Shown piece by piece: positions 52,750-60,402 of a DNA stretch of 64,000 nucleotides. The DNA is taken from NCBI GenBank assembly GCA_029060725.1, contig JAIDTL010000109.1, forward strand, positions 45,055-109,054, written 5' to 3'. A program made the position numbers and the translations under genes. This DNA comes from Muribaculaceae bacterium. Its GTDB lineage: Bacteria; Bacteroidota; Bacteroidia; Bacteroidales; Muribaculaceae. Below the pieces are notes generated by a model. It ran no database searches and had not been told where the DNA came from. It worked only from the letters and a program-made list of their open reading frames with translations. Within the stretch, counting starts at the first letter, position 1; every line of letters starts with the position of its first letter.

Positions 52750-53352
52750 TTAAGGAATGCCAAGATACCTGTGGATCTGAAGACTGAGGGTCCAACGTGG
52801 ATCTTGAAGCACTCTTCTCACTGTCCGCATCGTGTTTGACTCTCGCGTTTTCTTGTCAGCTACATAGCAGGGCTGAAGATACATCAGCGTTTTTTCTCCT
52901 ATACAAGGAAGATCGAAATATTTTTCAAGATCCTGACCTACATCTACCACCTTTATCTCATCAGCTCGATCTACCTTAATCTCAGGGTCTCCTATCATAT
53001 CGTCAATTCCTATCTTAGGAGAGACCGTAACCCAATCTATACCTGCCGGCAGAGCATGTGTTCCATTGGTCTCAATCGCCACCTTTTTTCCGGTCGCATG
53101 ATGAAGAAGACGAATAAATTCAGCATCAATCCACATAGATGGTTCCCCTCCTGTGAGCACGACCCAATCGGCTTTATAAAGCTTCACCGCTTGAATGATA
53201 TCAGTATCAGTCATCCCTACTCCGTCATTGTGACGAGTATCACAGAATGGACACTGAAGATTACAGCCGGAAAATCGTATGAATACAGATGGATATCCCG
53301 TGTGGTGTCCTTCTCCTTGAAGAGAATAAAAGATTTCGTTGATCTTTCTCAT
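52750..53352 (-). CDS. queE: 7-carboxy-7-deazaguanine synthase
   Basis: Radical SAM enzyme that contracts 6-carboxy-tetrahydropterin to 7-carboxy-7-deazaguanine. The 4Fe-4S cluster motif is CNLQCPFCD (Cx3Cx2C); also INEIFYSLQGEGHHTGYPSVFIRFSGC and VLTGGEP. The start at 53352 (MRKINEIF) gives the usual N-terminus and 200 residues; a start 26 codons upstream would overlap queD. It follows queD after 1 base. Confidence 0.95.
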   Translation of the reverse strand: MRKINEIFYSLQGEGHHTGYPSVFIRFSGCNLQCPFCDTRHNDGVGMTDTDIIQAVKLYKADWVVLTGGEPSMWIDAEFIRLLHHATGKKVAIETNGTHALPAGIDWVTVSPKIGIDDMIGDPEIKVDRADEIKVVDVGQDLEKYFDLPCIGEKTLMYLQPCYVADKKTRESNTMRTVRRVLQDPRWTLSLQIHRYLGIP

Positions 53353-53353
53353 T

Positions 53354-53686
53354 TTAATCCTCCTCGTATGCTGCAGTATTTCCCTCTGATTCCTGAACTT
53401 CGCATCTATAGCACTCAGGAATGGAATCAACTATCCACCTCGCTATATTTTCTGCTGTAGGATTAAACGGCAATACATCATTCAATATAGCATGGTCAAG
53501 CGTCCCCGACACCAATTCCTTAATTTTAGTAAAATCCACTACCATCCCTGATTCATTGAGTTCTTTAGCTTTACACTCTACTGTAATCACCCAATTATGC
53601 CCGTGGATGTTAGTGCACTTACTTTTATATGGCAACGTAAGCATGTGAGCAGCCGATATCTCAAGTCTCTTCTTGACGTAATACAT
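53354..53686 (-). CDS. queD: 6-carboxy-5,6,7,8-tetrahydropterin synthase
   Basis: A 110-residue T-fold enzyme that makes CPH4 from dihydroneopterin triphosphate. The zinc-binding His residues are in ISAAHML and NIHGHNW; the VVDFTKIKELV and LDHAILND motifs and the C-terminal Glu in EVQESEGNTAAY fit the family. Third gene of queF-queC-queD-queE. Confidence 0.95.
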   Translation of the reverse strand: MYYVKKRLEISAAHMLTLPYKSKCTNIHGHNWVITVECKAKELNESGMVVDFTKIKELVSGTLDHAILNDVLPFNPTAENIARWIVDSIPECYRCEVQESEGNTAAYEED

Positions 53687-53689
53687 TTC

Positions 53690-53717
53690 TTATTCGTTTA
53701 TCTTTAATCGTTAACTT
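53690..53717. repeat. 7-bp tandem repeat array between queC and queD
   Basis: Units TTATTCG, TTTATCT, TTAATCG, TTAACTT in register. It encodes the last residues and stop codon of queC (53704-53706) and ends 3 bases from the queD start codon. Confidence 0.65.
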
Positions 53718-54345
53718 CAATCCCTGCATCCCGCAAAGCCTCCATACGTTCTACACATGTCCCGCATTTGCCACAATGCTTTTCGCCACCATTATAGCAG
53801 GAATAAGTCAGATTGTAATCAACTCCAATTCTTTTTCCAATTCTTGCAATATCGCTCTTTGTGATATTGGTATAAGGGGCATCTATGACAATTCCATCGT
53901 ATGTACCTTGCTTGATGGCCTCACTCATGGCCGAAATAAATCCCGGACGGCAGTCAGGATATATGGCATGATCTCCACCATGATTTGCAAGCATCACCTT
54001 CTTCAAGCCCCTGCTTTCTGCCAGACCGGCTGCGATAGAAAGCATTATGCCATTACGAAACGGCACTACCGTCGACTTCATATTATCATCTGCGTAGTGA
54101 CCTTCCGGGATATCTTCCCCCCCAATTAGAAGAGACGACTTGAAGTATTTACCCATGAAATCCAAAGGAATCATTATATGCTCTATTCCAAGCATGTCAC
54201 AATTCTTGATAGCGCATTCTATCTCCCTTGCATTATGCTTGGATCCATAATCAAATGTCACTGCGAGTGCAATCTGATCCTTTTTGTCGTGCAAAAGAGT
54301 TGTGGAGTCCATACCTCCACTGAGTACAATAACTGAATCTTTCAT
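53704..54345 (-). CDS. queC: 7-cyano-7-deazaguanine synthase
   Basis: ATP-dependent enzyme converting CDG to preQ0. The PP-loop is VIVLSGGMDSTTLL; the zinc site is CYNGGEKHCGKCGTC; TVVPFRNGIMLSIAAGLAES is also typical. The start MKDSVIVLSGG at 54345 is preferred over an upstream ATG at 54417, which would overlap queF by 71 bases; with it the gap to queF is 1 base. 213 residues. Confidence 0.95.
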   Translation of the reverse strand: MKDSVIVLSGGMDSTTLLHDKKDQIALAVTFDYGSKHNAREIECAIKNCDMLGIEHIMIPLDFMGKYFKSSLLIGGEDIPEGHYADDNMKSTVVPFRNGIMLSIAAGLAESRGLKKVMLANHGGDHAIYPDCRPGFISAMSEAIKQGTYDGIVIDAPYTNITKSDIARIGKRIGVDYNLTYSCYNGGEKHCGKCGTCVERMEALRDAGIEVND

Positions 54346-54346
54346 A

Positions 54347-54811
54347 TCAGAACTCGAGTTGGGATATTCTTCTTTGTCTTGCCATTTCTTCATGCTCAGC
54401 ATCTCCCCAGTTGGCAAACGGATGAATGGAAATACCTCCTCTCGGCATGAAAAGACCTTTTACCTCTATATATCTTGGATCCATCAAATCGCGGAGATCC
54501 TTCATGATGATATTGACGCAGTCTTCATGAAAATCGCCATGATTACGAAAAGAAAAGAGATAAAGCTTCAGGCTTTTGCTCTCTACCATGCGAGTCCTTG
54601 GTATGTAAGATATCTTGATATGTCCGAAGTCGGGCTGTCCTGTCTTGGGACAGAGCGTCGTAAATTCCGGACAATCAAGGCGCACTACATATTCATTTTC
54701 CGGATGCTTGTTTTCAAATGTCTCCAACAATTGTGGAGAATAATCTGTGGGGTACTTAGTCCCCTGGTTGCCCAATAGGGTCACACCATCAAGTTCTTTT
54801 TCTGTTCTCAT
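54347..54811 (-). CDS. queF: NADPH-dependent 7-cyano-7-deazaguanine reductase
   Basis: Reduces preQ0 to preQ1. A 154-residue type I (short) T-fold enzyme: catalytic Cys in [17 protein letters not shown], with the [23 protein letters not shown] signature and the C-terminal [11 protein letters not shown]. First gene of the queF-C-D-E operon, the full GTP-derived preQ1 branch except folE, which is not in the window. No preQ1 riboswitch could be identified in its leader. Confidence 0.96.
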   Translation of the reverse strand: MRTEKELDGVTLLGNQGTKYPTDYSPQLLETFENKHPENEYVVRLDCPEFTTLCPKTGQPDFGHIKISYIPRTRMVESKSLKLYLFSFRNHGDFHEDCVNIIMKDLRDLMDPRYIEVKGLFMPRGGISIHPFANWGDAEHEEMARQRRISQLEF

Positions 54812-54887
54812 ACTTTTTGATCATCAAAGGTGATTCAATATTCCGGATATTTCCGGAAGCAATTGGAAAAACAGTCCAACGCTGACA

Positions 54888-54918
54888 CAAAATTACAAAA
54901 AAATCCGCTATCTTACAA
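54888..54918 (-). promoter_or_regulatory. Promoter of the preQ1 operon, nested in the upstream terminator
   Basis: On the minus strand, TTG (54918-54916) lies inside the terminator hairpin, then 20 bp, then TAATTTTG (54895-54888), 77 bases before the queF ATG. Confidence 0.7.
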
Positions 54919-54925
54919 TAGCGGA
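54897..54925 (-). terminator. Intrinsic terminator of the porin/Gate-domain transporter operon
   Basis: On the minus strand, an 8-bp stem TCCGCTAT (54925-54918) with ATAGCGGA (54911-54904) is followed by a run of seven T residues (54903-54897), 24 bases after the transporter's stop codon. Confidence 0.88.
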
Positions 54926-54948
54926 CTTAAAGTAATTTTTTGGATACC

Positions 54949-56148
54949 TCAAAGCACCAACATTGCAATCACATGAGCTACGACTGCTGCCACAAGGCCT
55001 CCTATTGTATGAGCTAAAATTGCCTTTGATGTAAGATTTCTATAGCCAAGTGAATCAAGCATTGCAGTGTGAGTGCTTAAATATCCACTCCAGCACATGC
55101 CTATCGCTGTAAACACACAGATTGCATTGGGATCTACCCATCCTTCAGCCATAAACTTGGGAAGGAGTCCAAGGGCGGCTCCAACGGCTCCAAGCGCAGT
55201 AATAGGAAACCCAATAAGATGGGGATCATGAAAACCAAAAAGCCATTCAAACAAAATATTTATTTTGCCTACAAGCTTTGGAAGAAGTTCCACTCCTTGA
55301 TATGCACTTCCGTCATATCCATTTGGTCCTGCTCCGAAAGTCAACATCATTACAAGTGTAGAAATCACAAGGACGCCCGGAATAATGGCAAGCCCTACTT
55401 CAACTCCACCCTTGCCGCCATCAAGAACGGCGTTCAGTATTCTTGTGAAAAGCGATTCCTCTTTGTTTTTTCCTTCTTCTTCTGTCTTTTTTATTTCTTC
55501 ATACACTTCATCGACGGCAGCCATGTCTCTATAATCGGGATGAGAGCGAAGTATGAAATGCTGCATGCATCTGGTGGAAACCACACATCCTACTATAGCT
55601 CCGACAAATCCTATAAGAGGCTCTACTGTATATCCAAGACTGACCATATATATGATAACAAGGAGACCCATTCCAAATGCGGTCCCGAAATTGGTCAAAG
55701 AAATAAATTGATATCTCTTGAAGTATCTTGCAAATTCCTTATCCTTGGAAAGCGTAATAATAGCGGGATTATCTGAAAGGAATGTCATCACTCCTCCCAG
55801 TGAAGCCACTCCCGGAAGATTAAAAATTGGCTTCATGATGGGCTGAAGTATTTTTTGGAGCATTCCTACCACTCCAAACTCTACAAGTATTCTGCCAAGA
55901 GCTCCTGTAAGCACACATACAGCCATAAGGAAGAAGCATGTGTTCAAAAGAAGATCATGAGCAGTTGCCATCATTGTCTTCATCATGGGAGCCAAACCCA
56001 TTTTGTAGGCTATAGCTCCAAATATAACAAATATCCACATCAGGCATACAATGCCTGTCAGATATGTTTTTTTCCCGGACTTTTTTTTCTTTTCAGAAGA
56101 AGCAGATGGTTGAGCATCTGATTCTGATGTGATGTTAGTAGTGTCCAT
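54949..56148 (-). CDS. Gate (nucleoside recognition) domain membrane transporter
   Basis: A 399-residue inner-membrane protein with a charged, lysine-rich N-terminal tail (SSEKKKKSGKKTYL) and about nine helices. Two Gate-type repeats are visible: GRILVEFGVVGMLQKILQPIMKPIFNLPGVASLGGVMTFLSDNPAI and GIGMCWSGYLSTHTAMLDSLGYRNLTSKAILAHTIGG-like regions. It resembles YjiH/CD0519-type uncharacterised transporters. The porin-like gene lies 34 bases upstream on the same strand, suggesting an outer- and inner-membrane uptake pair for the same solute, which is inference. Confidence 0.8.
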   Translation of the reverse strand: MDTTNITSESDAQPSASSEKKKKSGKKTYLTGIVCLMWIFVIFGAIAYKMGLAPMMKTMMATAHDLLLNTCFFLMAVCVLTGALGRILVEFGVVGMLQKILQPIMKPIFNLPGVASLGGVMTFLSDNPAIITLSKDKEFARYFKRYQFISLTNFGTAFGMGLLVIIYMVSLGYTVEPLIGFVGAIVGCVVSTRCMQHFILRSHPDYRDMAAVDEVYEEIKKTEEEGKNKEESLFTRILNAVLDGGKGGVEVGLAIIPGVLVISTLVMMLTFGAGPNGYDGSAYQGVELLPKLVGKINILFEWLFGFHDPHLIGFPITALGAVGAALGLLPKFMAEGWVDPNAICVFTAIGMCWSGYLSTHTAMLDSLGYRNLTSKAILAHTIGGLVAAVVAHVIAMLVL

Positions 56149-56182
56149 GATGTAGTCAGTTTATAATTAAGATTTTGTTGAA

Positions 56183-57247
56183 TCATTTGAAGTTAAGCAG
56201 ATTCATGTGCCATGTAAGCCCTATTGACCCATAAATGGTATTTTTCTGCATAAGATCAGCCGAATTATGATTTTCACCTGCCGAGCCAAAAGCGGCAGCA
56301 TGCACTTTAAGGAGATGCTTCTTGTTATTTATCGGATACCATTCGCCTACAGCTCCAGCTATTACAAGTTGTGTTCCTCTTGCCACTTCTGTCTTTTCCG
56401 TCTTATTAATGCCTCTATTGCAATCGTATGACACTTTTGCGGTTAATTTCCATTTGGGCGAAATATTCCAGACAAATTCCCCCATAAAGGTATTATTCTT
56501 AAAGGCTCTGTTGTCGGGATAAGAGCGAGTCATAAGGTCGACTACCACTTCATATTTATCATCGATTTGCAATTTATTTCCAAGAGCAACATAATTGCAA
56601 TATTTACCTTTTAAATATTCCACTTCGTTCACCGACCAAATGGTTTCGAGACGCAACATATCAGTTAGATCGTGTCCACCTCTCCACATTAGATTATAGC
56701 AATATAAGTTTCTGTCGGCTGGAGTAGCAAAAATGCTTTGTGATATCTGAAAAGCAAGATGGTCGTTTGGTGTCAATTTGTATCCGGCTGACACTCCAAA
56801 CTGATAACAAGCCACATTGGAGACAAACAAGTTTGGGCACATGAGATTGATAGGCGCGCGGTCATATTCATAGCCACCGATCAAGACTACTTGTTTTCCG
56901 GCTCCAAAATCAAATTTGTCATATTTATAATTGACATCGAGAATATCTGTTTGATCCCAAAATGTGTTATCCTTGGGAGTTCGTGAAAATCTTTGTCTCC
57001 AAGTATAGGTCAATCCTTCCATAAGCTCTCCATGAGCTTTGAGCGCTATATATTTCCCGATAAAACCCGATTGAGATCTATCGAAATTTTTATCTTTATC
57101 TAATAGCTGCCAGTCCAATCTGGCATCAAGGTCCAAGGATATCAGATGCTCCTCTGATTCTTGCTTCTGACTTTCATTAGGAGTTGCATATGACGCAATT
57201 CCCAACGTCATCATCGCTGCCACAGCAGCCGCTTTCATTAAATTCAT
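56183..57247 (-). CDS. Outer-membrane porin-like beta-barrel protein
   Basis: A 354-residue exported protein, signal peptide MNLMKAAAVAAMMTLGIASYA, then alternating amphipathic strands throughout (GLTYTWRQRFSR, YKYDKFDFGAGKQVV, LRLETIWSVNEVEY, WKLTAKVSYDCNRG) and a terminal aromatic strand ending IGLTWHMNLLNFK. It resembles Bacteroidetes OprO/OprP-like or short porins. It heads a two-gene operon with the Gate-domain transporter and has its own promoter. Substrate unknown. Confidence 0.75.
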   Translation of the reverse strand: MNLMKAAAVAAMMTLGIASYATPNESQKQESEEHLISLDLDARLDWQLLDKDKNFDRSQSGFIGKYIALKAHGELMEGLTYTWRQRFSRTPKDNTFWDQTDILDVNYKYDKFDFGAGKQVVLIGGYEYDRAPINLMCPNLFVSNVACYQFGVSAGYKLTPNDHLAFQISQSIFATPADRNLYCYNLMWRGGHDLTDMLRLETIWSVNEVEYLKGKYCNYVALGNKLQIDDKYEVVVDLMTRSYPDNRAFKNNTFMGEFVWNISPKWKLTAKVSYDCNRGINKTEKTEVARGTQLVIAGAVGEWYPINNKKHLLKVHAAAFGSAGENHNSADLMQKNTIYGSIGLTWHMNLLNFK

Positions 57248-57289
57248 AATTCAGTTATCTTACGTTCAAGCTGTCTGGAAAACATGCCA

Positions 57290-57320
57290 CAAAATTAGAA
57301 AAATAATCCTAATGTGGCAA
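57290..57320 (-). promoter_or_regulatory. Promoter of the porin-transporter operon
   Basis: On the minus strand, TTG (57320-57318), 20 bp, TAATTTTG (57297-57290), 42 bases before the porin ATG. Confidence 0.75.
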
Positions 57321-57389
57321 ATTTTTAATGGGATTATTTATGCCAATTTTGTCATTATGACATTTTTTCGCATTACTTGACCCAATAAT

Positions 57390-57420
57390 TTGGAATATTC
57401 GCATAAATTTTGTAACTTTG
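57390..57420 (+). promoter_or_regulatory. Promoter of pepT
   Basis: TTG (57390-57392), 20 bp, TAACTTTG (57413-57420), 35 bases before the ATG. Divergent from the porin promoter 70 bp away. Confidence 0.75.
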
Positions 57421-57455
57421 CGCGCAAATTATAACCGCTAATCAATTTCTACACC

Positions 57456-58673
57456 ATGACAGTAACCGATAGATTTTTAGAATTTATAAAATTCGACACA
57501 CAAAGCGACGAAGAGACCAACCTCACACCCTCTACTCCGGGGCAGATGACGTTTGCCCGACATCTCAAGACATTGGTGGAAGAAATGGGGCTGGAAGACA
57601 TCACTCTTGACGACAACGGTTACCTTATGGCCACTCTCCCCGCCAATACTGACCGACAAATACCCACTGTAGGTTTCATCGCTCACATGGACACTGCTCC
57701 CGATATGAGCGGAAGACACGTCAATGCAAGAATAGTAGAAAACTACGATGGAACTGCCATTACCCTCAACGAGAAGCTCCGCATATATCTTAGCCCGGAT
57801 GAATTTCCTGAGTTGCTCAACTATATCGGACAGGATCTTATCGTGACTGATGGCACTACTCTGCTTGGAGCTGATGACAAAGCCGGAATTGCGGAAATTC
57901 TCACAGCAGTAGCTCGACTTCAGGCTAATCCTGATGTCAAGCATGGGAAAATAAGAATTGCGTTTAACCCAGATGAAGAAATCGGAAAGGGTGCACATAA
58001 GTTTGATGTAGAACGTTTTGGATGCGACTTTGCATACACGATGGACGGTGGCGCCGTAGGAGAACTTGAATACGAAAACTTCAACGCAGCTTCTGCTAAA
58101 GTGACCATAAAGGGCCGTAACGTGCATCCCGGAACTGCAAAGCATAAAATGGTCAATTCTATACGTGTGGCAAACCAATTCATACAGATGCTTCCACGCT
58201 GGGAAACTCCGGAGCATACCGAAGGATATGAAGGTTTCTATCACCTTATTGGTATTGAAGGAAGCGTCGAAGAGACAGTGCTTACATACATAATCCGTGA
58301 CCATGACCGCGCTCGTTTTGAGAGCCGCAAACGTGAGATAGAGCATCTCTGCCGAAAGACCAATATGGAGCATCCCGGTAGCTGTTCGGTAGAGATCAAA
58401 GATCAATACTACAACATGAGGGAGAAGATCGAGCCCGTAATGCACATCATCGAGATTGCAGAGAAAGCTATGCGTGATGCCGGAGTCACTCCCAAGGTTC
58501 AGCCTATCCGTGGCGGTACAGATGGAGCTCAGCTATCATTCAAGGGTCTCCCCTGCCCCAATATCTTTGCCGGAGGAGAAAACATGCACGGACGCTATGA
58601 GTTCGTATCCATCCAATCGATGGAAAAAGCAACTGATGTAATCTTCAATATTGCAAAGATTGTAGCTGAATAA
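57456..58673 (+). CDS. pepT: Peptidase T (tripeptide aminopeptidase)
   Basis: A 405-residue cytoplasmic M20B zinc aminopeptidase that trims tripeptides. Metal and catalytic motifs in order: [67 protein letters not shown], and the C-terminal [34 protein letters not shown]. Length matches the family (about 408). It is first in a plus-strand run with miaA, a nuclease gene and mnmE. Confidence 0.97.
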   Translation: MTVTDRFLEFIKFDTQSDEETNLTPSTPGQMTFARHLKTLVEEMGLEDITLDDNGYLMATLPANTDRQIPTVGFIAHMDTAPDMSGRHVNARIVENYDGTAITLNEKLRIYLSPDEFPELLNYIGQDLIVTDGTTLLGADDKAGIAEILTAVARLQANPDVKHGKIRIAFNPDEEIGKGAHKFDVERFGCDFAYTMDGGAVGELEYENFNAASAKVTIKGRNVHPGTAKHKMVNSIRVANQFIQMLPRWETPEHTEGYEGFYHLIGIEGSVEETVLTYIIRDHDRARFESRKREIEHLCRKTNMEHPGSCSVEIKDQYYNMREKIEPVMHIIEIAEKAMRDAGVTPKVQPIRGGTDGAQLSFKGLPCPNIFAGGENMHGRYEFVSIQSMEKATDVIFNIAKIVAE

Positions 58674-58682
58674 TCTCGTTCT

Positions 58683-58703
58683 ACGCACCACGCATAACGC
58701 AAA
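58683..58703. repeat. 7-bp tandem repeat array (ACGCAYN family) before miaA
   Basis: Units ACGCACC, ACGCATA, ACGCAAA in register, ending 4 bases from the miaA start codon. The same unit family is at 11102-11136, 47 kb away. Confidence 0.6.
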
Positions 58704-58707
58704 ACTC

Positions 58708-59541
58708 TTGAAGAAACTGATAGTAGTCACAGGTCCGACGGCATCCGGCAAGTCTGATCTTGCCGTTAAGCTCGCGCTTGAGCACGACACGGAAATCATC
58801 TCGGCAGATTCCCGTCAGATCTATAAAGGCATTCCAATAGTCACCGCCGTTCCTGACGAAAGTCAGAGAATGGGGGTGACTCATCATCTTATGGAGTGTC
58901 TTCCACTCGATGCTTACTACTCGGCAGCTATGTTTGAGGAGGATGCATTGAAGATTGCCACCGAAATATGGAAGAAGAGAGATGTAGCGATTGTCTGTGG
59001 TGGATCAATGATGTATGTCGATGCACTCGTTTATGGTATTGACGAACTACCTACCGTCCCGGACTCAATCCGACTTCCATTGATGGAAGAATGGAAGGAA
59101 AATGGCGACGACTGGCTTCGCGATCGGCTGAAGGCTCTTGACCCGGAATATTACTCCAAAGTAGACCTTGCTAATATGAAAAGAGTTTTTCATGCAGTCG
59201 AAATTTGCATGGCATCGGGCACTACCTACACGTCTCTGCGTACTGGAAAAAGAAAGAAGCGGGATTTTGAAATTGAGAAGATAGTACTCAACCTTCCACG
59301 CGAAGCACTTTTCGACCGAATCAATCAGAGGGTATTGAGGATGGTGGAGAATGGTCTGGAAGAAGAAGCCCGAAGAGTATACCCATTAAGACATCTTAAT
59401 TCGCTAAATACAGTCGGACTTAAAGAGATGTTCGCATATTTCGATGGCAATATGGACTTCGACACCGCTGTTGCCCGGATTCAAAAAAACACCCGAGTCT
59501 ACGCTAAAAAACAACTCACATGGATAAAAACAAAATATTAA
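58708..59541 (+). CDS. miaA: tRNA dimethylallyltransferase
   Basis: Adds the isopentenyl group to A37 of tRNAs reading UNN codons. P-loop VTGPTASGKSDLAVKLA; then IISADSRQIYKGIPI, GVTHHLMECLPLDAYYSAAMFEEDA, VCGGSMMYVDALVYGID and the C-terminal NTVGLKEMFAYFDG and RIQKNTRVYAKKQLTWIK. Homology begins right at a TTG codon (58708), which appears to be the start; no ATG or GTG in frame lies between it and pepT. 277 residues, slightly short of the usual 300. Confidence 0.94.
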   Translation: MKKLIVVTGPTASGKSDLAVKLALEHDTEIISADSRQIYKGIPIVTAVPDESQRMGVTHHLMECLPLDAYYSAAMFEEDALKIATEIWKKRDVAIVCGGSMMYVDALVYGIDELPTVPDSIRLPLMEEWKENGDDWLRDRLKALDPEYYSKVDLANMKRVFHAVEICMASGTTYTSLRTGKRKKRDFEIEKIVLNLPREALFDRINQRVLRMVENGLEEEARRVYPLRHLNSLNTVGLKEMFAYFDGNMDFDTAVARIQKNTRVYAKKQLTWIKTKY

Positions 59542-60356
59542 AATACGCTGCTGTCTTCCTTCTGATAATAGGGATTGCATATTTCTGGAATAAACTTGCT
59601 CCGGGCGCAATCGAAAACGACATTAAATCAGACTCTACTGAATCCTCTAAGTCCTCACCAGCAATTGATTATAAAGAGTTGGATAAAGTGACAGTATCTA
59701 AGAGTCTTCCTTCTATTGTGAAAGAATATGAAGGTTTCACTGTAGGCTTCAATCCTGAAAACAAAACTCCTAATTATGTTGCATGGGTGCTTCAAGGGAA
59801 TGAAACGGATGGAGATGTCGGGAGAAGCAATAAATTCTGGACTGATACTGAACTCGAGGGTTGCCCAGACACCCGCGATTATTCCAGGTCAGGCTACGAC
59901 AGAGGCCATATATGCCCTGCCGGCGAACAGAAATGGAGCGACGAAGCTATGCACCATAGCTTCGTGATGGCTAATATTTGTCCGCAGAAACATGAGCTCA
60001 ACACAGGCGCTTGGAAGACACTCGAAGACAAAGAAAGAATATGGGCAAAACGTGATTCAGCGATCGTTATAGTGGCTGGTCCGATCTATGACAAATCTGA
60101 TAAGGAGACCATCGGCACAAATAAGGTCCGTGTCCCTTCTGCTTTCTTCAAGGTTCTTCTCGCACCTTACGCCAATCCAATCAGAGCTATTGGATTTGTA
60201 TATCCTAATATGAGATGCGACGGAAACATGCAGGCATACGCAGTAAGTGTTGATGACGTGGAAAAAATGACAGGTTTCGACTTCTTCTCAGCCCTGCCTG
60301 ACGATATCGAAAACGACATTGAATCTACCGTCCCTTTCAAAGACTGGAATAAATAA
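59520..60356 (+). CDS. DNA/RNA non-specific endonuclease (NucA/NUC1-type)
   Basis: A 278-residue beta-beta-alpha-metal nuclease anchored or exported by an N-terminal hydrophobic segment (ILKYAAVFLLIIGIAYFW) and a Ser/Lys linker. The active site DRGH is in GYDRGHICPAGEQKWSDEAMHHSFVMANICPQ with the metal-binding Asn in the NICPQKHELNTGAW segment. It would degrade nucleic acid outside the cytoplasm, for nutrition or defence. It overlaps the end of miaA by 22 bases, an odd pairing of an envelope nuclease with tRNA modification genes. Confidence 0.93.
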   Translation: MDKNKILKYAAVFLLIIGIAYFWNKLAPGAIENDIKSDSTESSKSSPAIDYKELDKVTVSKSLPSIVKEYEGFTVGFNPENKTPNYVAWVLQGNETDGDVGRSNKFWTDTELEGCPDTRDYSRSGYDRGHICPAGEQKWSDEAMHHSFVMANICPQKHELNTGAWKTLEDKERIWAKRDSAIVIVAGPIYDKSDKETIGTNKVRVPSAFFKVLLAPYANPIRAIGFVYPNMRCDGNMQAYAVSVDDVEKMTGFDFFSALPDDIENDIESTVPFKDWNK

Positions 60357-60402
60357 TTCTCTTTTACCGGTTGTGGCATAAGCCACATTCATCTCTAAAA
60401 AA

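Noticed and set aside
54812..54887. Possible preQ1 riboswitch before queF
   Set aside because: I looked for the short H-type pseudoknot pattern (AGAGG...CUA...AAAACUA) in the 77-base leader and could not find it; queF appears to have a plain leader.
57477..58445. Long open frame antisense to pepT (322 codons)
   Set aside because: It lies fully inside a well-supported peptidase gene on the other strand and its product has no recognisable features; it is a composition-driven shadow.
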